DNA from: Litorivicinus sp965656605
GTDB taxonomy: Bacteria > Pseudomonadota > Gammaproteobacteria > Pseudomonadales > Litorivicinaceae
Assembly (NCBI GenBank): GCA_965656605.1
Contig: CBFHLC010000002.1
Span: forward strand, 1 to 64,000
Reading direction: 5' to 3'
Length of the DNA: 64,000 bases
Below the pieces are notes generated by a model, which worked only from the letters and a program-made list of their open reading frames with translations, did not search any database and was not told where the DNA came from. The position numbers and the translations under genes were made by a program. This document shows, piece after piece, positions 51,452 through 60,753 of the stretch. Position 1 is the stretch's first letter; each line of letters begins with the position of its first letter.

Positions 51452-52062
51452 AAGTAGCAGTCATTGACTATGGCATGGGCAACTTGCACAGCGTCTCTAA
51501 GGCGCTAGAACATGCCGGCGCTGCCCAAGTTGATTTAGTCGAGCACCCAGAACAGTTAAAGCACTACGATCGAGCCGTTTTGCCAGGCGTCGGCGCCATG
51601 GGCGCCTGTGTTCAAGCTATTCAGGCGGCCGGTTTTGATCAGGCGCTGGCCGAATATGTCGAGAGCCGCCCGATGTTAGGTGTGTGCGTTGGCATGCAGG
51701 CGTTGTTTGAAAACGGTGACGAGAACGGTGGTGTGGCGGGCTTAGGTTGGTTCCATGGCCACGTGAATCACTTCCATCCTGACATCCGTGATCAAGGCCT
51801 AAAAATCCCTCACATGGGCTGGAATCAGGTGGCGCACAACAACCATGCGCTGTTTGACGGCATTCCGCAGGATGAGCGCTTTTATTTTGTACACAGCTTT
51901 CGCGTCAGCGAATCCGCTGAGGCGATCGCGCATGCCGACCACGGCGCACAGTTCGTTGCAGCTGTCGGCCGCGATAATGTTGTAGCGACCCAGTTTCACC
52001 CCGAAAAAAGTCAGCATGCCGGATTGCAGCTGTACGCCAACTTTTTGAAATGGATGCCATAA
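51448..52062 (+). CDS. hisH: Imidazole glycerol phosphate synthase, glutaminase subunit
   Basis: 204 residues. The class I glutaminase triad is visible: Cys in MLGVCVGMQALFE, and His and Glu in ATQFHPEKSQ. IDYGMGNLHSVSKALEHAG is the standard N-terminus. It supplies ammonia to HisF. hisA starts on the base after its stop. Confidence 0.98.
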   Translation: MKVAVIDYGMGNLHSVSKALEHAGAAQVDLVEHPEQLKHYDRAVLPGVGAMGACVQAIQAAGFDQALAEYVESRPMLGVCVGMQALFENGDENGGVAGLGWFHGHVNHFHPDIRDQGLKIPHMGWNQVAHNNHALFDGIPQDERFYFVHSFRVSESAEAIAHADHGAQFVAAVGRDNVVATQFHPEKSQHAGLQLYANFLKWMP

Positions 52063-52794
52063 ATGCTAGTAATCCCCGCGATTGATCTAAAAGACGGTAA
52101 GTGTGTTCGCCTGAAACAGGGCCGCATGGAAGACGCCGATGTGTTCGGCGATGATCCGGTTGCCATGGCACAGCGCTGGCAGGATGCCGGTGCCAAGCGT
52201 CTGCATTTGGTCGATTTGGATGGCGCCTTTGCCGGCGAGCCCCGTCATCTAGAGGTCGTGGCGCAAATTATTCGAGCCTGCCCCGATTTAGAGCTTGAGC
52301 TGGGCGGTGGCATCCGCACCATGCATACGCTGGAGACCTATCTCGAGATCGGCCTGCATCTGGGAATTATCGGCACCGCAGCAGTCAAGGACCCCGGCTT
52401 TGTGGTCGAGGCCTGCGCCCGGTTCCCCAACCGTATTATTGTCGGTCTAGATGCCAAAGACGGTATGGTTGCGACCCACGGGTGGGACGATACCAGCGAC
52501 GTCAGCGCGATCGAATGCGCCCAGCGTTTTGCGGACGCTGGCGTTGCTGCGATTATCTTTACCGACATCGCCCGTGATGGCATGCGCGCCGGTGTTAATG
52601 TCGAGGCCACCGCACAGCTAGCTGAAGCAGCCGGCATCCCGGTAATTGCTTCGGGTGGTGTTTACACCATGGATGACATTCGGGCCTGCAAAGCGCAAAG
52701 CCACCGCGGCATCAGTGGCGTGATCACCGGCCGTGCGATCTATGAAGGCACCTTGGATCTAGCCGAGGCGCAAGCCTTCGCCGAAGCCCCATGA
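52063..52794 (+). CDS. hisA: Phosphoribosyl-formimino-AICAR ribotide isomerase
   Basis: 243 residues, a (beta-alpha)8 barrel. Catalytic Asp residues are in IPAIDLKDGKCVRL and IIFTDIARDGM; phosphate-binding glycines are in ELGGGIRT and VIASGGVYT. It performs the fourth dedicated step of histidine biosynthesis. It overlaps hisF by 4 bases. Confidence 0.98.
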   Translation: MLVIPAIDLKDGKCVRLKQGRMEDADVFGDDPVAMAQRWQDAGAKRLHLVDLDGAFAGEPRHLEVVAQIIRACPDLELELGGGIRTMHTLETYLEIGLHLGIIGTAAVKDPGFVVEACARFPNRIIVGLDAKDGMVATHGWDDTSDVSAIECAQRFADAGVAAIIFTDIARDGMRAGVNVEATAQLAEAAGIPVIASGGVYTMDDIRACKAQSHRGISGVITGRAIYEGTLDLAEAQAFAEAP

Positions 52795-53549
52795 GCGTCG
52801 CCAAGCGCATCATTCCCTGCCTAGACGTAGATGCGGGCCGGGTCGTCAAAGGCGTCCAATTTGTCGATATTCGCGATGCGGGTGACCCAGTCGAGGTCGC
52901 TCGTCGGTACGATCAGCAAGGCGCAGACGAGTTGTGCTTTCTGGACATTACGGCGACCCACGAGGGCCGCGGCACCACGTTCCAAATGGTCGAACAAATC
53001 GCCTCAGAAGTATTCATTCCACTCACCGTGGGCGGTGGCATCCGTGAAGTGGCAGATATTCGCAACATGCTGAACTGCGGCGCTGACAAGGTCGGAATTA
53101 ATTCCGCGGCTATCTACAACCCGGACTTCGTCAAAGAAGCGGCCGATCGTTTTGGATCCCAGTGCATCGTGGTCGCGATCGATGCCAAGCAAGTCGATGA
53201 CCATTGGGAAATCTTTACCCACGGCGGGCGCAAACCGACTGGCATTGATGCGGTTGAATGGGCTGCTCGGATGGTCGAAAACGGCGCTGGCGAGATTCTG
53301 CTGACTAGCATGGATGGTGATGGCACCAAGGCCGGCTACGATCTGCCGCTGACCCGGGCAGTATCTGATGCGGTCGGTGTGCCAGTGATCGCCAGTGGCG
53401 GTGTTGGCAATCTCGAACATTTGGTCGAGGGCGTCACTCAAGGTGGAGCCGAGGCTGTGTTGGCGGCCAGCATTTTCCACTTCGGAACCTACACGGTGGG
53501 CCAGGCTAAGCAGGCCATGGCGGATGCGGGTTTGGATGTGCGGATTTAA
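52791..53549 (+). CDS. hisF: Imidazole glycerol phosphate synthase, cyclase subunit
   Basis: 252 residues. Characteristic stretches are KRIIPCLDVDAGRVVKGVQF, ELCFLDITATHEGR, LTVGGGIREV, ILLTSMDGDGTKAGYDLPL and PVIASGGVGN. It forms the synthase with HisH and makes IGP and AICAR. Last gene of the histidine cluster; no terminator is obvious in the 56 bases before the next gene. Confidence 0.98.
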   Translation: MSVAKRIIPCLDVDAGRVVKGVQFVDIRDAGDPVEVARRYDQQGADELCFLDITATHEGRGTTFQMVEQIASEVFIPLTVGGGIREVADIRNMLNCGADKVGINSAAIYNPDFVKEAADRFGSQCIVVAIDAKQVDDHWEIFTHGGRKPTGIDAVEWAARMVENGAGEILLTSMDGDGTKAGYDLPLTRAVSDAVGVPVIASGGVGNLEHLVEGVTQGGAEAVLAASIFHFGTYTVGQAKQAMADAGLDVRI

Positions 53550-53605
53550 CTAACTCCGCCGAACAGCCGTTAACGACAGTAATCAACTGAGTCCAAAGGA
53601 AAGAG

Positions 53606-54334
53606 ATGAGTAAACAGCAGCTTATATATGAAAACGTTACGCCTATCAGCTCGACTGAGCACAAAGGGTTCAGTGTTAAAGGTGAAGGGCATCTAAAGTT
53701 CGCTGCTGAGGTCAATTCGGTTCCGGTTACCGCATCTGAAATCGTGCAGGTCGCTCAAGAATTGCCCGTGGTTTTTTCTGGCGCTGATGAATTAGTGCCC
53801 GTTGTAATAATGGGTATGCGCGACAATCAAAACTTGGCGATCAATGCTGATGGCAAGTGGCAGGGCCGGTACGTACCCGCGTTTTTACGCCGTTATCCGT
53901 TCGTTTTTGCAGGTAACGCAGAAAACGATCAGTTTACGTTGTGCGTGGATGACAGCTACGCCGGCTGGAATTCTGACGACAAAGGCGAGCGACTGTTCGA
54001 TAGCGAAGGCGCTCAAACACAATACTTGCAGGGCGTCGTGCAGTTCCTGCAGGATTACCAGACGCAGCTCGTGCGCACGCAAGCCTTTTGCAAGCGGATT
54101 AAAGAGTTGGATTTGCTGGAGCCGGTGACTGCCAATTTCCAAATGGCAGAGGGCGATCGTATCAGTCTTGGAGGGTTCCAAGCGGTTAGCAAAAGTAAGC
54201 TTAAATCACTCCCCCAGGAAACCTTGATGCAAATGTTTGCGGCTGACGAGCTGGAGTTGATTTATCAGCACCTATTTAGTCTGGGTCGCTTTAATCATCT
54301 GATCGATTTGAGTAATAAAACCGCTCAGGACTAG
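53606..54334 (+). CDS. SapC-family protein
   Basis: 242 residues; the start is supported by AAAGGAAAGAG. The phrases YVPAFLRRYPFVFAG, CVDDSYAGWN and GERLFDSEGAQT are the core of the SapC family. Members are named after a Campylobacter S-layer secretion gene, but the function in Gammaproteobacteria is unclear. There is no signal peptide. It is convergent with the FecR-like gene, overlapping 4 bases. Confidence 0.85.
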   Translation: MSKQQLIYENVTPISSTEHKGFSVKGEGHLKFAAEVNSVPVTASEIVQVAQELPVVFSGADELVPVVIMGMRDNQNLAINADGKWQGRYVPAFLRRYPFVFAGNAENDQFTLCVDDSYAGWNSDDKGERLFDSEGAQTQYLQGVVQFLQDYQTQLVRTQAFCKRIKELDLLEPVTANFQMAEGDRISLGGFQAVSKSKLKSLPQETLMQMFAADELELIYQHLFSLGRFNHLIDLSNKTAQD

Positions 54335-54885
54335 ACCCGTAAAGGTCCCGGTCTGACGCGTAGGGGCGTCAGGCTGGGCAACGCCCAATTCGGTGTCTGC
54401 TCAGACAGCGCCATTAGCTCATCATCTGAGTGATCTTGATAGGCCTGCGCCACCACCTTGGCTTCTGTTACCCCAAATGCGTCGTGGTGCGCACGGCGAA
54501 CCGACCATTCGGATCGGTTAATGCGAGCATTCCCATGACAGACGCAGACATAGTCGTGATCCGAGTAAGTTTTGACAAAGCTGGCGCCCGCTAGCACCTG
54601 GATGTGCGATTTATGGGAGGTAATTGTTCCGGCTCGCAGGCTGGCGTGCACTGACCCCGCCAGCAGATGGATTTGGCTGATTCCTGCTGCACTGGCTTCA
54701 ATCTCTAACACGCTATCCGGTTGCACCAAAATGCTGTCGCCCCCGATACGAATCAGGCTGTCTGTCGGCTGGTTTTCGATTCTATTTTTCTGTCCCGATG
54801 CTTGGGCACTGACCCATGGAGTAATGGCCAGCAGGCTCGCGCCTTGTAGAACGGTGCGTCGGGAAACTGTGCAAGAACACGTCAT
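54331..54885 (-). CDS. Small FecR-like periplasmic protein with Tat-type signal
   Basis: 184 residues. The N-terminus has a twin-arginine-like signal (SRRTVLQGASLLAITPWVSA). Residues about 40-115 (IRIGGDSILVQPDSVLEIEA ... IHLLAGSVHASL ... IQVLAGASFVKTY) follow the beta-strand order of FecR domains but lack the strong GIRGT motif. Two Cys lie in DYVCVCHGNARIN, suggesting a redox or metal site. This is a third FecR-like protein in the window, apart from modules A and B. Function is unknown. Confidence 0.5.
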   Translation of the reverse strand: MTCSCTVSRRTVLQGASLLAITPWVSAQASGQKNRIENQPTDSLIRIGGDSILVQPDSVLEIEASAAGISQIHLLAGSVHASLRAGTITSHKSHIQVLAGASFVKTYSDHDYVCVCHGNARINRSEWSVRRAHHDAFGVTEAKVVAQAYQDHSDDELMALSEQTPNWALPSLTPLRVRPGPLRV

Positions 54886-54914
54886 AACAGACCTCGATTT
54901 ATAGGTGCTTGAAG

Positions 54915-55628
54915 TTACACCACGATTTGGCTGGGTGAAACCAGATCAAAGTGATCTTCCAACCAGCTCCACTGATCCTGCAGGATCTGGATGGTCTCGG
55001 CCCTTGGGTGACAAATCGCGATGGTGGTCGGATCGTCTTTTCGTCTACCCAGAGTTTCTAGCCGTTGCGGGATGCTTAGGTAATCGTTGTCGTCATCCAG
55101 AAATACATCCCGAGTAGCGGCTTTGAGCCCCATGAGCCTGGCCATTTTCTCTCCAATGCTGCCAGCGTGGGTCAGGCTGTCGATGTAGTAATTTGCATGT
55201 TGTCTGCCCTGGGCCATCAGCTGAGCCATGCCGCGAGGGGACTGACTAAAAGCGCTGCCCATGTGATTGTTAAAGCCCGTGGCATTGGGAACACTGGCGA
55301 ACGCTTCGTCGACGCGCTGTTTGATGGTGGCTGGATCCATATCCAACGTCAGTCCACCAACGCCTAGAAACTTGCCGTTGGTCGCCTCCATCGGAAGGTG
55401 CATCATCACCTCATGGCCAAAGGCGGCTGCACCTTGCGACAGCGCCTCGGAGTGTTGAGTGTGCGGCAAAATAGCGACGGTCAGCGCTGGCGGCAACTCA
55501 ATGGCCGCGTAGCTGTCACGCTCACGATAACCCAAGTCATCCATAATGATGGACAGCTTAGGTCGTGGATTGGCGTGGGATAGGGCGGGTAAGGCGGCCA
55601 TCATGGCCAGCAGATCGCGTCTTCTCAT
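54915..55628 (-). CDS. yibQ: Divergent polysaccharide deacetylase family protein (YibQ-like)
   Basis: 237 residues with a signal peptide (MRRRDLLAMMAALPALSHA). The family core is visible: SIIMDDLGYRERD, LTVAILPHTQHSE, HEVMMHLPMEA, GFNNHMGSAF and YYIDSLTH. YibQ proteins are periplasmic; their substrate is unclear. It overlaps ctpA by 4 bases, the usual gpmI-envC-ctpA-yibQ order. Confidence 0.88.
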   Translation of the reverse strand: MRRRDLLAMMAALPALSHANPRPKLSIIMDDLGYRERDSYAAIELPPALTVAILPHTQHSEALSQGAAAFGHEVMMHLPMEATNGKFLGVGGLTLDMDPATIKQRVDEAFASVPNATGFNNHMGSAFSQSPRGMAQLMAQGRQHANYYIDSLTHAGSIGEKMARLMGLKAATRDVFLDDDNDYLSIPQRLETLGRRKDDPTTIAICHPRAETIQILQDQWSWLEDHFDLVSPSQIVV

Positions 55629-56845
55629 CGAAGAATACTGAGTCCTTTCAACATGTTCAGCGCCTCGGATAACTGGAAGTCGTCAGCTAGTAGCGCGTTG
55701 GTGCTGTCTTCTTCCTCGACCAACGCCTCGGTCGGGTTGTCCAGGCGTTTGTTTAGATCACGCTCGCGGAAGGCAAACTGGTTTTCGCTGGCGTCAAAGG
55801 TGCCTTGCTCGACCTTAATGTCTGGGGTGATGCCGTTGTTTTGGATTGAGCGTCCTTTGGGCGTGTAATACAACGCAGTGGTCAGTTTTAATGCGCTGCT
55901 GTCCGGCAGGGGCAGCAAGGTTTGAACCGACCCCTTACCAAAGCTAGTAGTGCCCATAATGATGCCACGCTGCATGTCTTGGATCGCTCCAGCCACGATC
56001 TCGCTGGCGCTGGCGCTGCCTTCGTTAATCAGCACCACTAACGGCGTGTCATCAAAGTTGAAGTCACTTGCAGCAGCACGGAACTCGACCCCTTGGTCCT
56101 CGTCCCGGGGCTGGGTGCTGACCACGACGCCGTCATCGACAAAGGCATTGACCACGCCGACCGCCGCACCCAATACCCCGCCGGGGTTATTGCGCAGATC
56201 CAGCACGATGCCGCGTAGGGCTTGTTCGTCATTCAATTCGCGCAACACATCCAGGGTTTCAGGCCCCGTGTCGTCTTGGAATTGGCTAATGCGTAACCAA
56301 GCAAATCCAGGCTCGATGAACTGGCCGCGCACCGAATCGACGGTGATCAAGTCACGTATCAGGCTGAATTCCAGCTCGTCATCGGCGCGCATCACCTCGA
56401 TGACGACTTCGCTGTCGACCGGGCCGCGTAGCATCTCGATGGCTTCGTTCAAAGGCAGGCCGCGGATGTCGGTGCCGTCGATTTTGAAAATCAAATCACC
56501 GGGTTTAATGCCGGCCCCAGCCGCCGGGCTGCCATCAATCGGTGTGACTACTCGAATCAGGCCATTGTCCCGAGCCACTTCAATGCCCAGCCCCCCAAAG
56601 GCGCCTTGGGTGTCCTCGCGCATGTCCTGAAAATCGGTCGGCGGAAGATAGCTGGAATGTGGATCTAGATCGTCGAGCATCCCGCGAATCGCGCTATCTA
56701 ATAGTTGCTCGTCACTGATTTCGTCGACATAGCTGGCTCGAATACGTTCAAACACCTCGGCAAACACTTGGATCTTCTCAAGCGGTACCTCGGCTTGGGC
56801 ATTTATCGAGAAGGTAAGGGGCAGCGCCAGCAACAATCGTTTCAT
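55625..56845 (-). CDS. ctpA: C-terminal processing peptidase, S41 family
   Basis: 406 residues with a signal peptide (MKRLLLALPLTFSINAQA). A PDZ domain (GLIRVVTPIDGSPAAGAGIKPGD) precedes the protease core, with catalytic Ser in NEGSASASEIVAGAI and Lys in GTTSFGKGSVQT. It is a periplasmic protease, in relatives linked to peptidoglycan hydrolase turnover. It lies between envC and yibQ on the same strand. Confidence 0.95.
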   Translation of the reverse strand: MKRLLLALPLTFSINAQAEVPLEKIQVFAEVFERIRASYVDEISDEQLLDSAIRGMLDDLDPHSSYLPPTDFQDMREDTQGAFGGLGIEVARDNGLIRVVTPIDGSPAAGAGIKPGDLIFKIDGTDIRGLPLNEAIEMLRGPVDSEVVIEVMRADDELEFSLIRDLITVDSVRGQFIEPGFAWLRISQFQDDTGPETLDVLRELNDEQALRGIVLDLRNNPGGVLGAAVGVVNAFVDDGVVVSTQPRDEDQGVEFRAAASDFNFDDTPLVVLINEGSASASEIVAGAIQDMQRGIIMGTTSFGKGSVQTLLPLPDSSALKLTTALYYTPKGRSIQNNGITPDIKVEQGTFDASENQFAFRERDLNKRLDNPTEALVEEEDSTNALLADDFQLSEALNMLKGLSILR

Positions 56846-56903
56846 TTCAAATCCATCAAATGGTTAGCTTGAGTGTGGTCGCCGGGCAGAAAACTGCCAA
56901 GCC

Positions 56904-57989
56904 CTATCCGCGTTTTTTTAACCAGCTAATGGGGTCCAGCGGACGCCCTTCACGGTTTACACCAAAAAACACGCCCGAGGTGGCCAGTGACCCGGTGGCG
57001 CCGGCCCGTCCGATCAGCTCGCCTGCGCTGACTCGATCGCCGCGTTCTTTTTCTAGTGTTTGGTTGTGGCCGTATAGCGTGGCGTAGCCGTTGTCATGCT
57101 CGACCACTAACAGCAGGCCGTAGCCCAACAACCAGCCGGCATAGGCCACCTTGCCATCCTGCACCGCACGAACTTCTGCGCCGGGGTCAGCACCAATCAC
57201 CATTCCGGTCCAGTTGGATTGACCATCCGAGCGTTTCTGTCCAAATCCGCGTAATACCCGTCCGGTGGTAGGCCAATCCATTTTTCCCTTGGACTGAGCA
57301 AAGGGTTGCCCACCTACAGCGCTAGGTTTGATGTTGTTTAAAACCTGAGTCAGTCGTTGACGGTCGGCCTCAATCGCGGCTTGGCGTTTGGCTCGGGTGT
57401 CCAAACTGCGATCCAGCTTGCTGAGCATGGCACTTTGACGATTGGTGGTCTCGGCTAGTCGTCGTTGCTCATCGTTCAGTGCAGTCAGGTCGCGGGTTAG
57501 ATCGTCTCGCTCTTTTTGTAGGCGGCGCTCGGCGCTGGCTAGGCGTTTTTGCTCGACCTTTAATTGATCCAGCCGCTCCCGGCGGGCTTGGGTTAGGAAA
57601 CGCAAGTACTCGACCAGGCGAGGTCCGGACTGTTTGCCGGCTAGATCCAAGCGGGCCTCGGGACCGGCCTTGTAAAAGGCTCGTAATTCAGTGGTCAGAC
57701 TCTGCTGCAACTGGGTGACATCTTGCGCTTTGGATGCCCGCTCGGATTGCAGTTGCGCAACTCGACCCTCTTGCTCATCGACGCGGCGCTGATTTTCGGC
57801 CAGGTTCTGTTTCAAGCGCTCAATGCGAGATTCCAAGCGCTTAACCTCGGCCTCCAGCTGCGCCTTTTGAGCCGCTTCGACTTTCTGCTCGGCGGCCAAG
57901 GCAGCGGCTTTTGCTGCGAGCGCATCGGGGTTATCCTCGGCCCGAACTAGGCAGCTCAGCAGGATCAATGCCGCGGCGGCAAGCCTCAC
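56904..57989 (-). CDS. envC: Murein hydrolase activator EnvC
   Basis: 361 residues starting at GTG 57989, which overlaps the gpmI stop by 4 bases. A signal peptide (ending in LVRAED) is followed by about 200 residues of coiled coil and a C-terminal LytM/M23 domain (GAEVRAVQDGKVAYAGWLLG ... GYATLYGHNQTL). The last metal-binding His position reads SGVFFGVNREG, so the LytM domain is degenerate. That is normal for EnvC, which activates amidases rather than cutting peptidoglycan. Confidence 0.93.
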   Translation of the reverse strand: MRLAAAALILLSCLVRAEDNPDALAAKAAALAAEQKVEAAQKAQLEAEVKRLESRIERLKQNLAENQRRVDEQEGRVAQLQSERASKAQDVTQLQQSLTTELRAFYKAGPEARLDLAGKQSGPRLVEYLRFLTQARRERLDQLKVEQKRLASAERRLQKERDDLTRDLTALNDEQRRLAETTNRQSAMLSKLDRSLDTRAKRQAAIEADRQRLTQVLNNIKPSAVGGQPFAQSKGKMDWPTTGRVLRGFGQKRSDGQSNWTGMVIGADPGAEVRAVQDGKVAYAGWLLGYGLLLVVEHDNGYATLYGHNQTLEKERGDRVSAGELIGRAGATGSLATSGVFFGVNREGRPLDPISWLKKRG

Positions 57990-59473
57990 AATAGTGAGCG
58001 TCCCGTCATGGCTTCTGGTGCAGGCAGACCCATCATTTTTAATAGGGTCGGGGCAACGTCTTGCAACGCGCCAGACTCGAGTGAGTCACCTTCGCCTAGC
58101 AAGTAAAGTGGGACAGGCCCCGTGGTGTGCGCGGTGTGCGGCTGTCCGGTTTGCGGATCGCGCATCATTTCGGCATTGCCGTGATCCGCAGTCACCAAGC
58201 CTCGCCCGCCGACTTCGGCCAGGGCCTCAGCCACCTGTTTCACACAGCTGTCCAAGGTCTCAATCGCTTTGACCGCGGCATCAAAGTTGCCGGTGTGGCC
58301 GACCATATCGCCGTTTGCATAGTTGCAGATGATCAGGTCGTGCTGGCCTGACCGAATTGCATCGCACAGACGACGGGTCAGCTCGGGTGCTGACATCTCG
58401 GGTTGCAAATCGTAGGTCGCAACATCTGGGCTGGGGATCAAGTCGCGTGTCTCACCGTCGTATGCTGTCTCGCGGCCGCCCGAAAAAAAGAAGGTCACGT
58501 GAGCGTATTTTTCTGTTTCGGCGATGCGTAATTGGGTCTTGCCTTGTTTTGCCAGCCACTCACCCAGTGTGTCGTTCAGTGATTGCGGCGCAAAAGCGAC
58601 CCGCGCAGTCAGGTTGGATGCGTACTGAGTCAGGCTAGTGACCTGGATGTTGGGCAGGTTGCGCTCGAATCCGTCAAAGGCTGCGTCGGTCAAAACCTGG
58701 GTCATTTGTCGTGCACGATCCGGGCGGAAGTTCATGAATACCACCTGATCGCCCTCGGCGAAGGGGGCACCGCCGTTGATCGCGGTGGGTGCAACGAATT
58801 CATCGTTTTCGTCCCGGGCGTAAGCTGCCTGTAATGCGGCGAGTGCGTCATCGGTGCTGTGCTCGCTTTTGCCGTGAACCATCACGTCAAAGGCGGCCTG
58901 TACCCGATCCCAACGATTGTCGCGATCCATGCCGAAGTAGCGTCCACTGACACTGGCAATAGCGCCGTCGCCCTTGGCGAGCACTGCTGAAGCTTTTTCT
59001 AGGCTAGGCTGGGCCGAGCGTGGCGGCATGTCACGCCCGTCCAAAAAGGCATGCAGACGAACCTTGATGCCCCGCGCCAAAGCACCCTCGGCCAGTGCCA
59101 ACAAGTGATCCTCGTGACTGTGCACGCCACCGGGTGATAGCAGCCCCATGATGTGCAGTGTGTGGCCTGCCTCGCAGTGTTGCAGGGCATCTGCAATGGC
59201 CGGGTTGGTTAGGAATTCGTTGTCAGCGATGGCTTTGGTGATTCGGGTGAAGTCTTGATACACCACTCGGCCTGCGCCCAGATTCATATGGCCCACCTCA
59301 GAGTTGCCCATTTGCCCTTCGGGCAAACCGACGGCCAAGCCGCTAGTAGCCAACTCGCTGGCGACGCCTTTTTCTAGCTGATCGAAGTAGGGGGTGTTGG
59401 CGGCGAAAACAGCGTTGTCTTGGGTTTCGGCGCGACGGCCGAAGCCGTCCAGAATCAGTAGGCAAGTGGTCAT
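57986..59473 (-). CDS. gpmI: 2,3-bisphosphoglycerate-independent phosphoglycerate mutase
   Basis: 495 residues, slightly short of the usual 510-515. Metal and catalytic motifs are CLLILDGFGRR, MGNSEVGHMNLGAGR (phospho-Ser), FLDGRDMPPRSA, FMNFRPDRARQ and TADHGNAEMMRDP. ATG 59473 is preceded by GGAAG; the ATG four codons upstream is less well placed. It converts 3- to 2-phosphoglycerate in glycolysis. First gene of the gpmI-envC-ctpA-yibQ run. Confidence 0.97.
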   Translation of the reverse strand: MTTCLLILDGFGRRAETQDNAVFAANTPYFDQLEKGVASELATSGLAVGLPEGQMGNSEVGHMNLGAGRVVYQDFTRITKAIADNEFLTNPAIADALQHCEAGHTLHIMGLLSPGGVHSHEDHLLALAEGALARGIKVRLHAFLDGRDMPPRSAQPSLEKASAVLAKGDGAIASVSGRYFGMDRDNRWDRVQAAFDVMVHGKSEHSTDDALAALQAAYARDENDEFVAPTAINGGAPFAEGDQVVFMNFRPDRARQMTQVLTDAAFDGFERNLPNIQVTSLTQYASNLTARVAFAPQSLNDTLGEWLAKQGKTQLRIAETEKYAHVTFFFSGGRETAYDGETRDLIPSPDVATYDLQPEMSAPELTRRLCDAIRSGQHDLIICNYANGDMVGHTGNFDAAVKAIETLDSCVKQVAEALAEVGGRGLVTADHGNAEMMRDPQTGQPHTAHTTGPVPLYLLGEGDSLESGALQDVAPTLLKMMGLPAPEAMTGRSLL

Positions 59474-59577
59474 AGAGGCTTCCATAAAATTACTAGGGAA
59501 TAGTCTAGCGATTGAGCGCCGACAGAACCACGTTGACGTGTATACTGCACGCCGAATTTACTCAGACCCTAGTAGCT

Positions 59578-59994
59578 ATGACTGACCAGATCATCGAATT
59601 TATTACCAACAACTATTTCTTGGTAGGCGCGTGGTTCATCGTGCTGATCGGTTTCATCCTGAATGAAAAGCGCCGCGCCGGTAAGGCCGTCAGCCCAACC
59701 CAGGCGGTAATTCGCATGAACCGTGAAAATGCGTTGATCATCGACGTGCGTGAACCCAAGGACTACAAGGCGGGTCACATCAATGGCTCATTGAACTGGC
59801 CGCTGACTAAACTGGATGATTTCCTGTCTGAAGTCCCCAAGTACTCAGAGCGCCCGCTGCTAGTGGTGTGCAAAATGGGCTCGTCTGCAGGTGCGGCAGT
59901 GAAAAAGATTTCAGCTGCAGGCCATCTGGACGTCTCACGCATCTCCGGTGGCATGATGGATTGGACGTCTAACAATCTGCCGGTCAAAAAGTAG
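59578..59994 (+). CDS. yibN: Membrane-anchored rhodanese-like protein (YibN family)
   Basis: 138 residues from ATG 59578. One N-terminal membrane segment (YFLVGAWFIVLIGFILN) is followed by a rhodanese domain with LIIDVREPKDYKAGHI and an active-site Cys in VVCKMGSSAGAA. It may carry sulfur or act as a thiol partner. It is the first gene of the yibN-grxC-secB set, a conserved gammaproteobacterial order. Confidence 0.93.
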   Translation: MTDQIIEFITNNYFLVGAWFIVLIGFILNEKRRAGKAVSPTQAVIRMNRENALIIDVREPKDYKAGHINGSLNWPLTKLDDFLSEVPKYSERPLLVVCKMGSSAGAAVKKISAAGHLDVSRISGGMMDWTSNNLPVKK

Positions 59995-60002
59995 GAGCGA
60001 CA

Positions 60003-60260
60003 ATGGCCAAGGTTGTTATGTACACCACCGGTTTGTGCCCGTATTGCCACGCGGCCAAACGCCTGTTTCAAACAAAGAACGTTAAGTTCGAAGAAATTCG
60101 GGTCGATCGCGACCCAGCCAAACGCGCTGAAATGATGAAGCTCAGCAATCGTCGTACCGTGCCCCAGATTTGGGTCGGTGACACTCACGTTGGTGGGTTT
60201 GACGATGCTGCTGCATTAGAAAGTCAGGGCCGACTCGACAAACTACTTAAGGAGCAATAA
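60003..60260 (+). CDS. grxC: Glutaredoxin 3
   Basis: 85 residues with the dithiol active site CPYC (TTGLCPYCHAAKRLF), the cis-Pro region TVPQIWVGD and the glutathione-binding GGFDDAAAL. A cytoplasmic thiol-disulphide reductant. It lies 8 bases after the rhodanese gene and 3 bases before secB. Confidence 0.97.
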   Translation: MAKVVMYTTGLCPYCHAAKRLFQTKNVKFEEIRVDRDPAKRAEMMKLSNRRTVPQIWVGDTHVGGFDDAAALESQGRLDKLLKEQ

Positions 60261-60263
60261 TCC

Positions 60264-60710
60264 ATGGCCGATCCCCGGTTTAACATCGCCCGTATTTACC
60301 TAAAAGACCTATCGTTCGAAAGCCCCAAGGCGCCGGAGATCTTTGACAAAGGCTTCCAGCCCAAGCTGGGTCTGGATATGGATGTAGAAAGCCGCAAGCT
60401 GCAGGACAACCTGTACGAAGTGATTCTAAAGCTGACCGTTACCGTCAAGAACGAAGAAGAAGTTGCCTTCATCGCTGAGATCCAGCAGGGCGGCGCGTTC
60501 GTTGCCGAGAACATCGAAGGCGAGCAGCTGGATCGTATTCTGAATGCTGTCTGCCCCAACATTCTGTACCCCTACGCTCGTGAAGCGATCGATAGCTTGG
60601 CGCTGAAGGGAACTTTCCCTGCTCCCATGCTGGCGCCGATCAACTTCGACGCATGGTACGACCAGAAAGTGGCAGCTGCGGCTGAAGCGGCTGACGCGAC
60701 CAAGAACTAA
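60264..60710 (+). CDS. secB: Protein-export chaperone SecB
   Basis: 148 residues. Signature stretches are FNIARIYLKDLSFESPKAPE, EVILKLTVTVKNEEEVAF and CPNILYPYAREAI. It keeps precursor proteins unfolded and delivers them to SecA. Last gene of its operon, followed at once by an intrinsic terminator. Confidence 0.98.
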   Translation: MADPRFNIARIYLKDLSFESPKAPEIFDKGFQPKLGLDMDVESRKLQDNLYEVILKLTVTVKNEEEVAFIAEIQQGGAFVAENIEGEQLDRILNAVCPNILYPYAREAIDSLALKGTFPAPMLAPINFDAWYDQKVAAAAEAADATKN

Positions 60711-60718
60711 AGCGCTTG

Positions 60719-60753
60719 AAGCTAGAGGGCATTAGCCTTCTAGCTTTTCTTTT
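60719..60753. terminator. Intrinsic terminator after secB, overlapping the phytochrome stop
   Basis: AAGCTAGAGGGC (60719-60730) pairs with GCCTTCTAGCTT (60735-60746) with one G-T wobble and an ATTA loop, followed by TTCTTTT. The left T-poor side is inside the end of the convergent kinase gene, whose TAA lies in the loop. The hairpin could serve both directions. Confidence 0.8.

Noticed and set aside
56904..57989. Loss of metal-binding residues in the LytM domain as an oddity
   Set aside because: A degenerate LytM domain is the normal state of EnvC activators.
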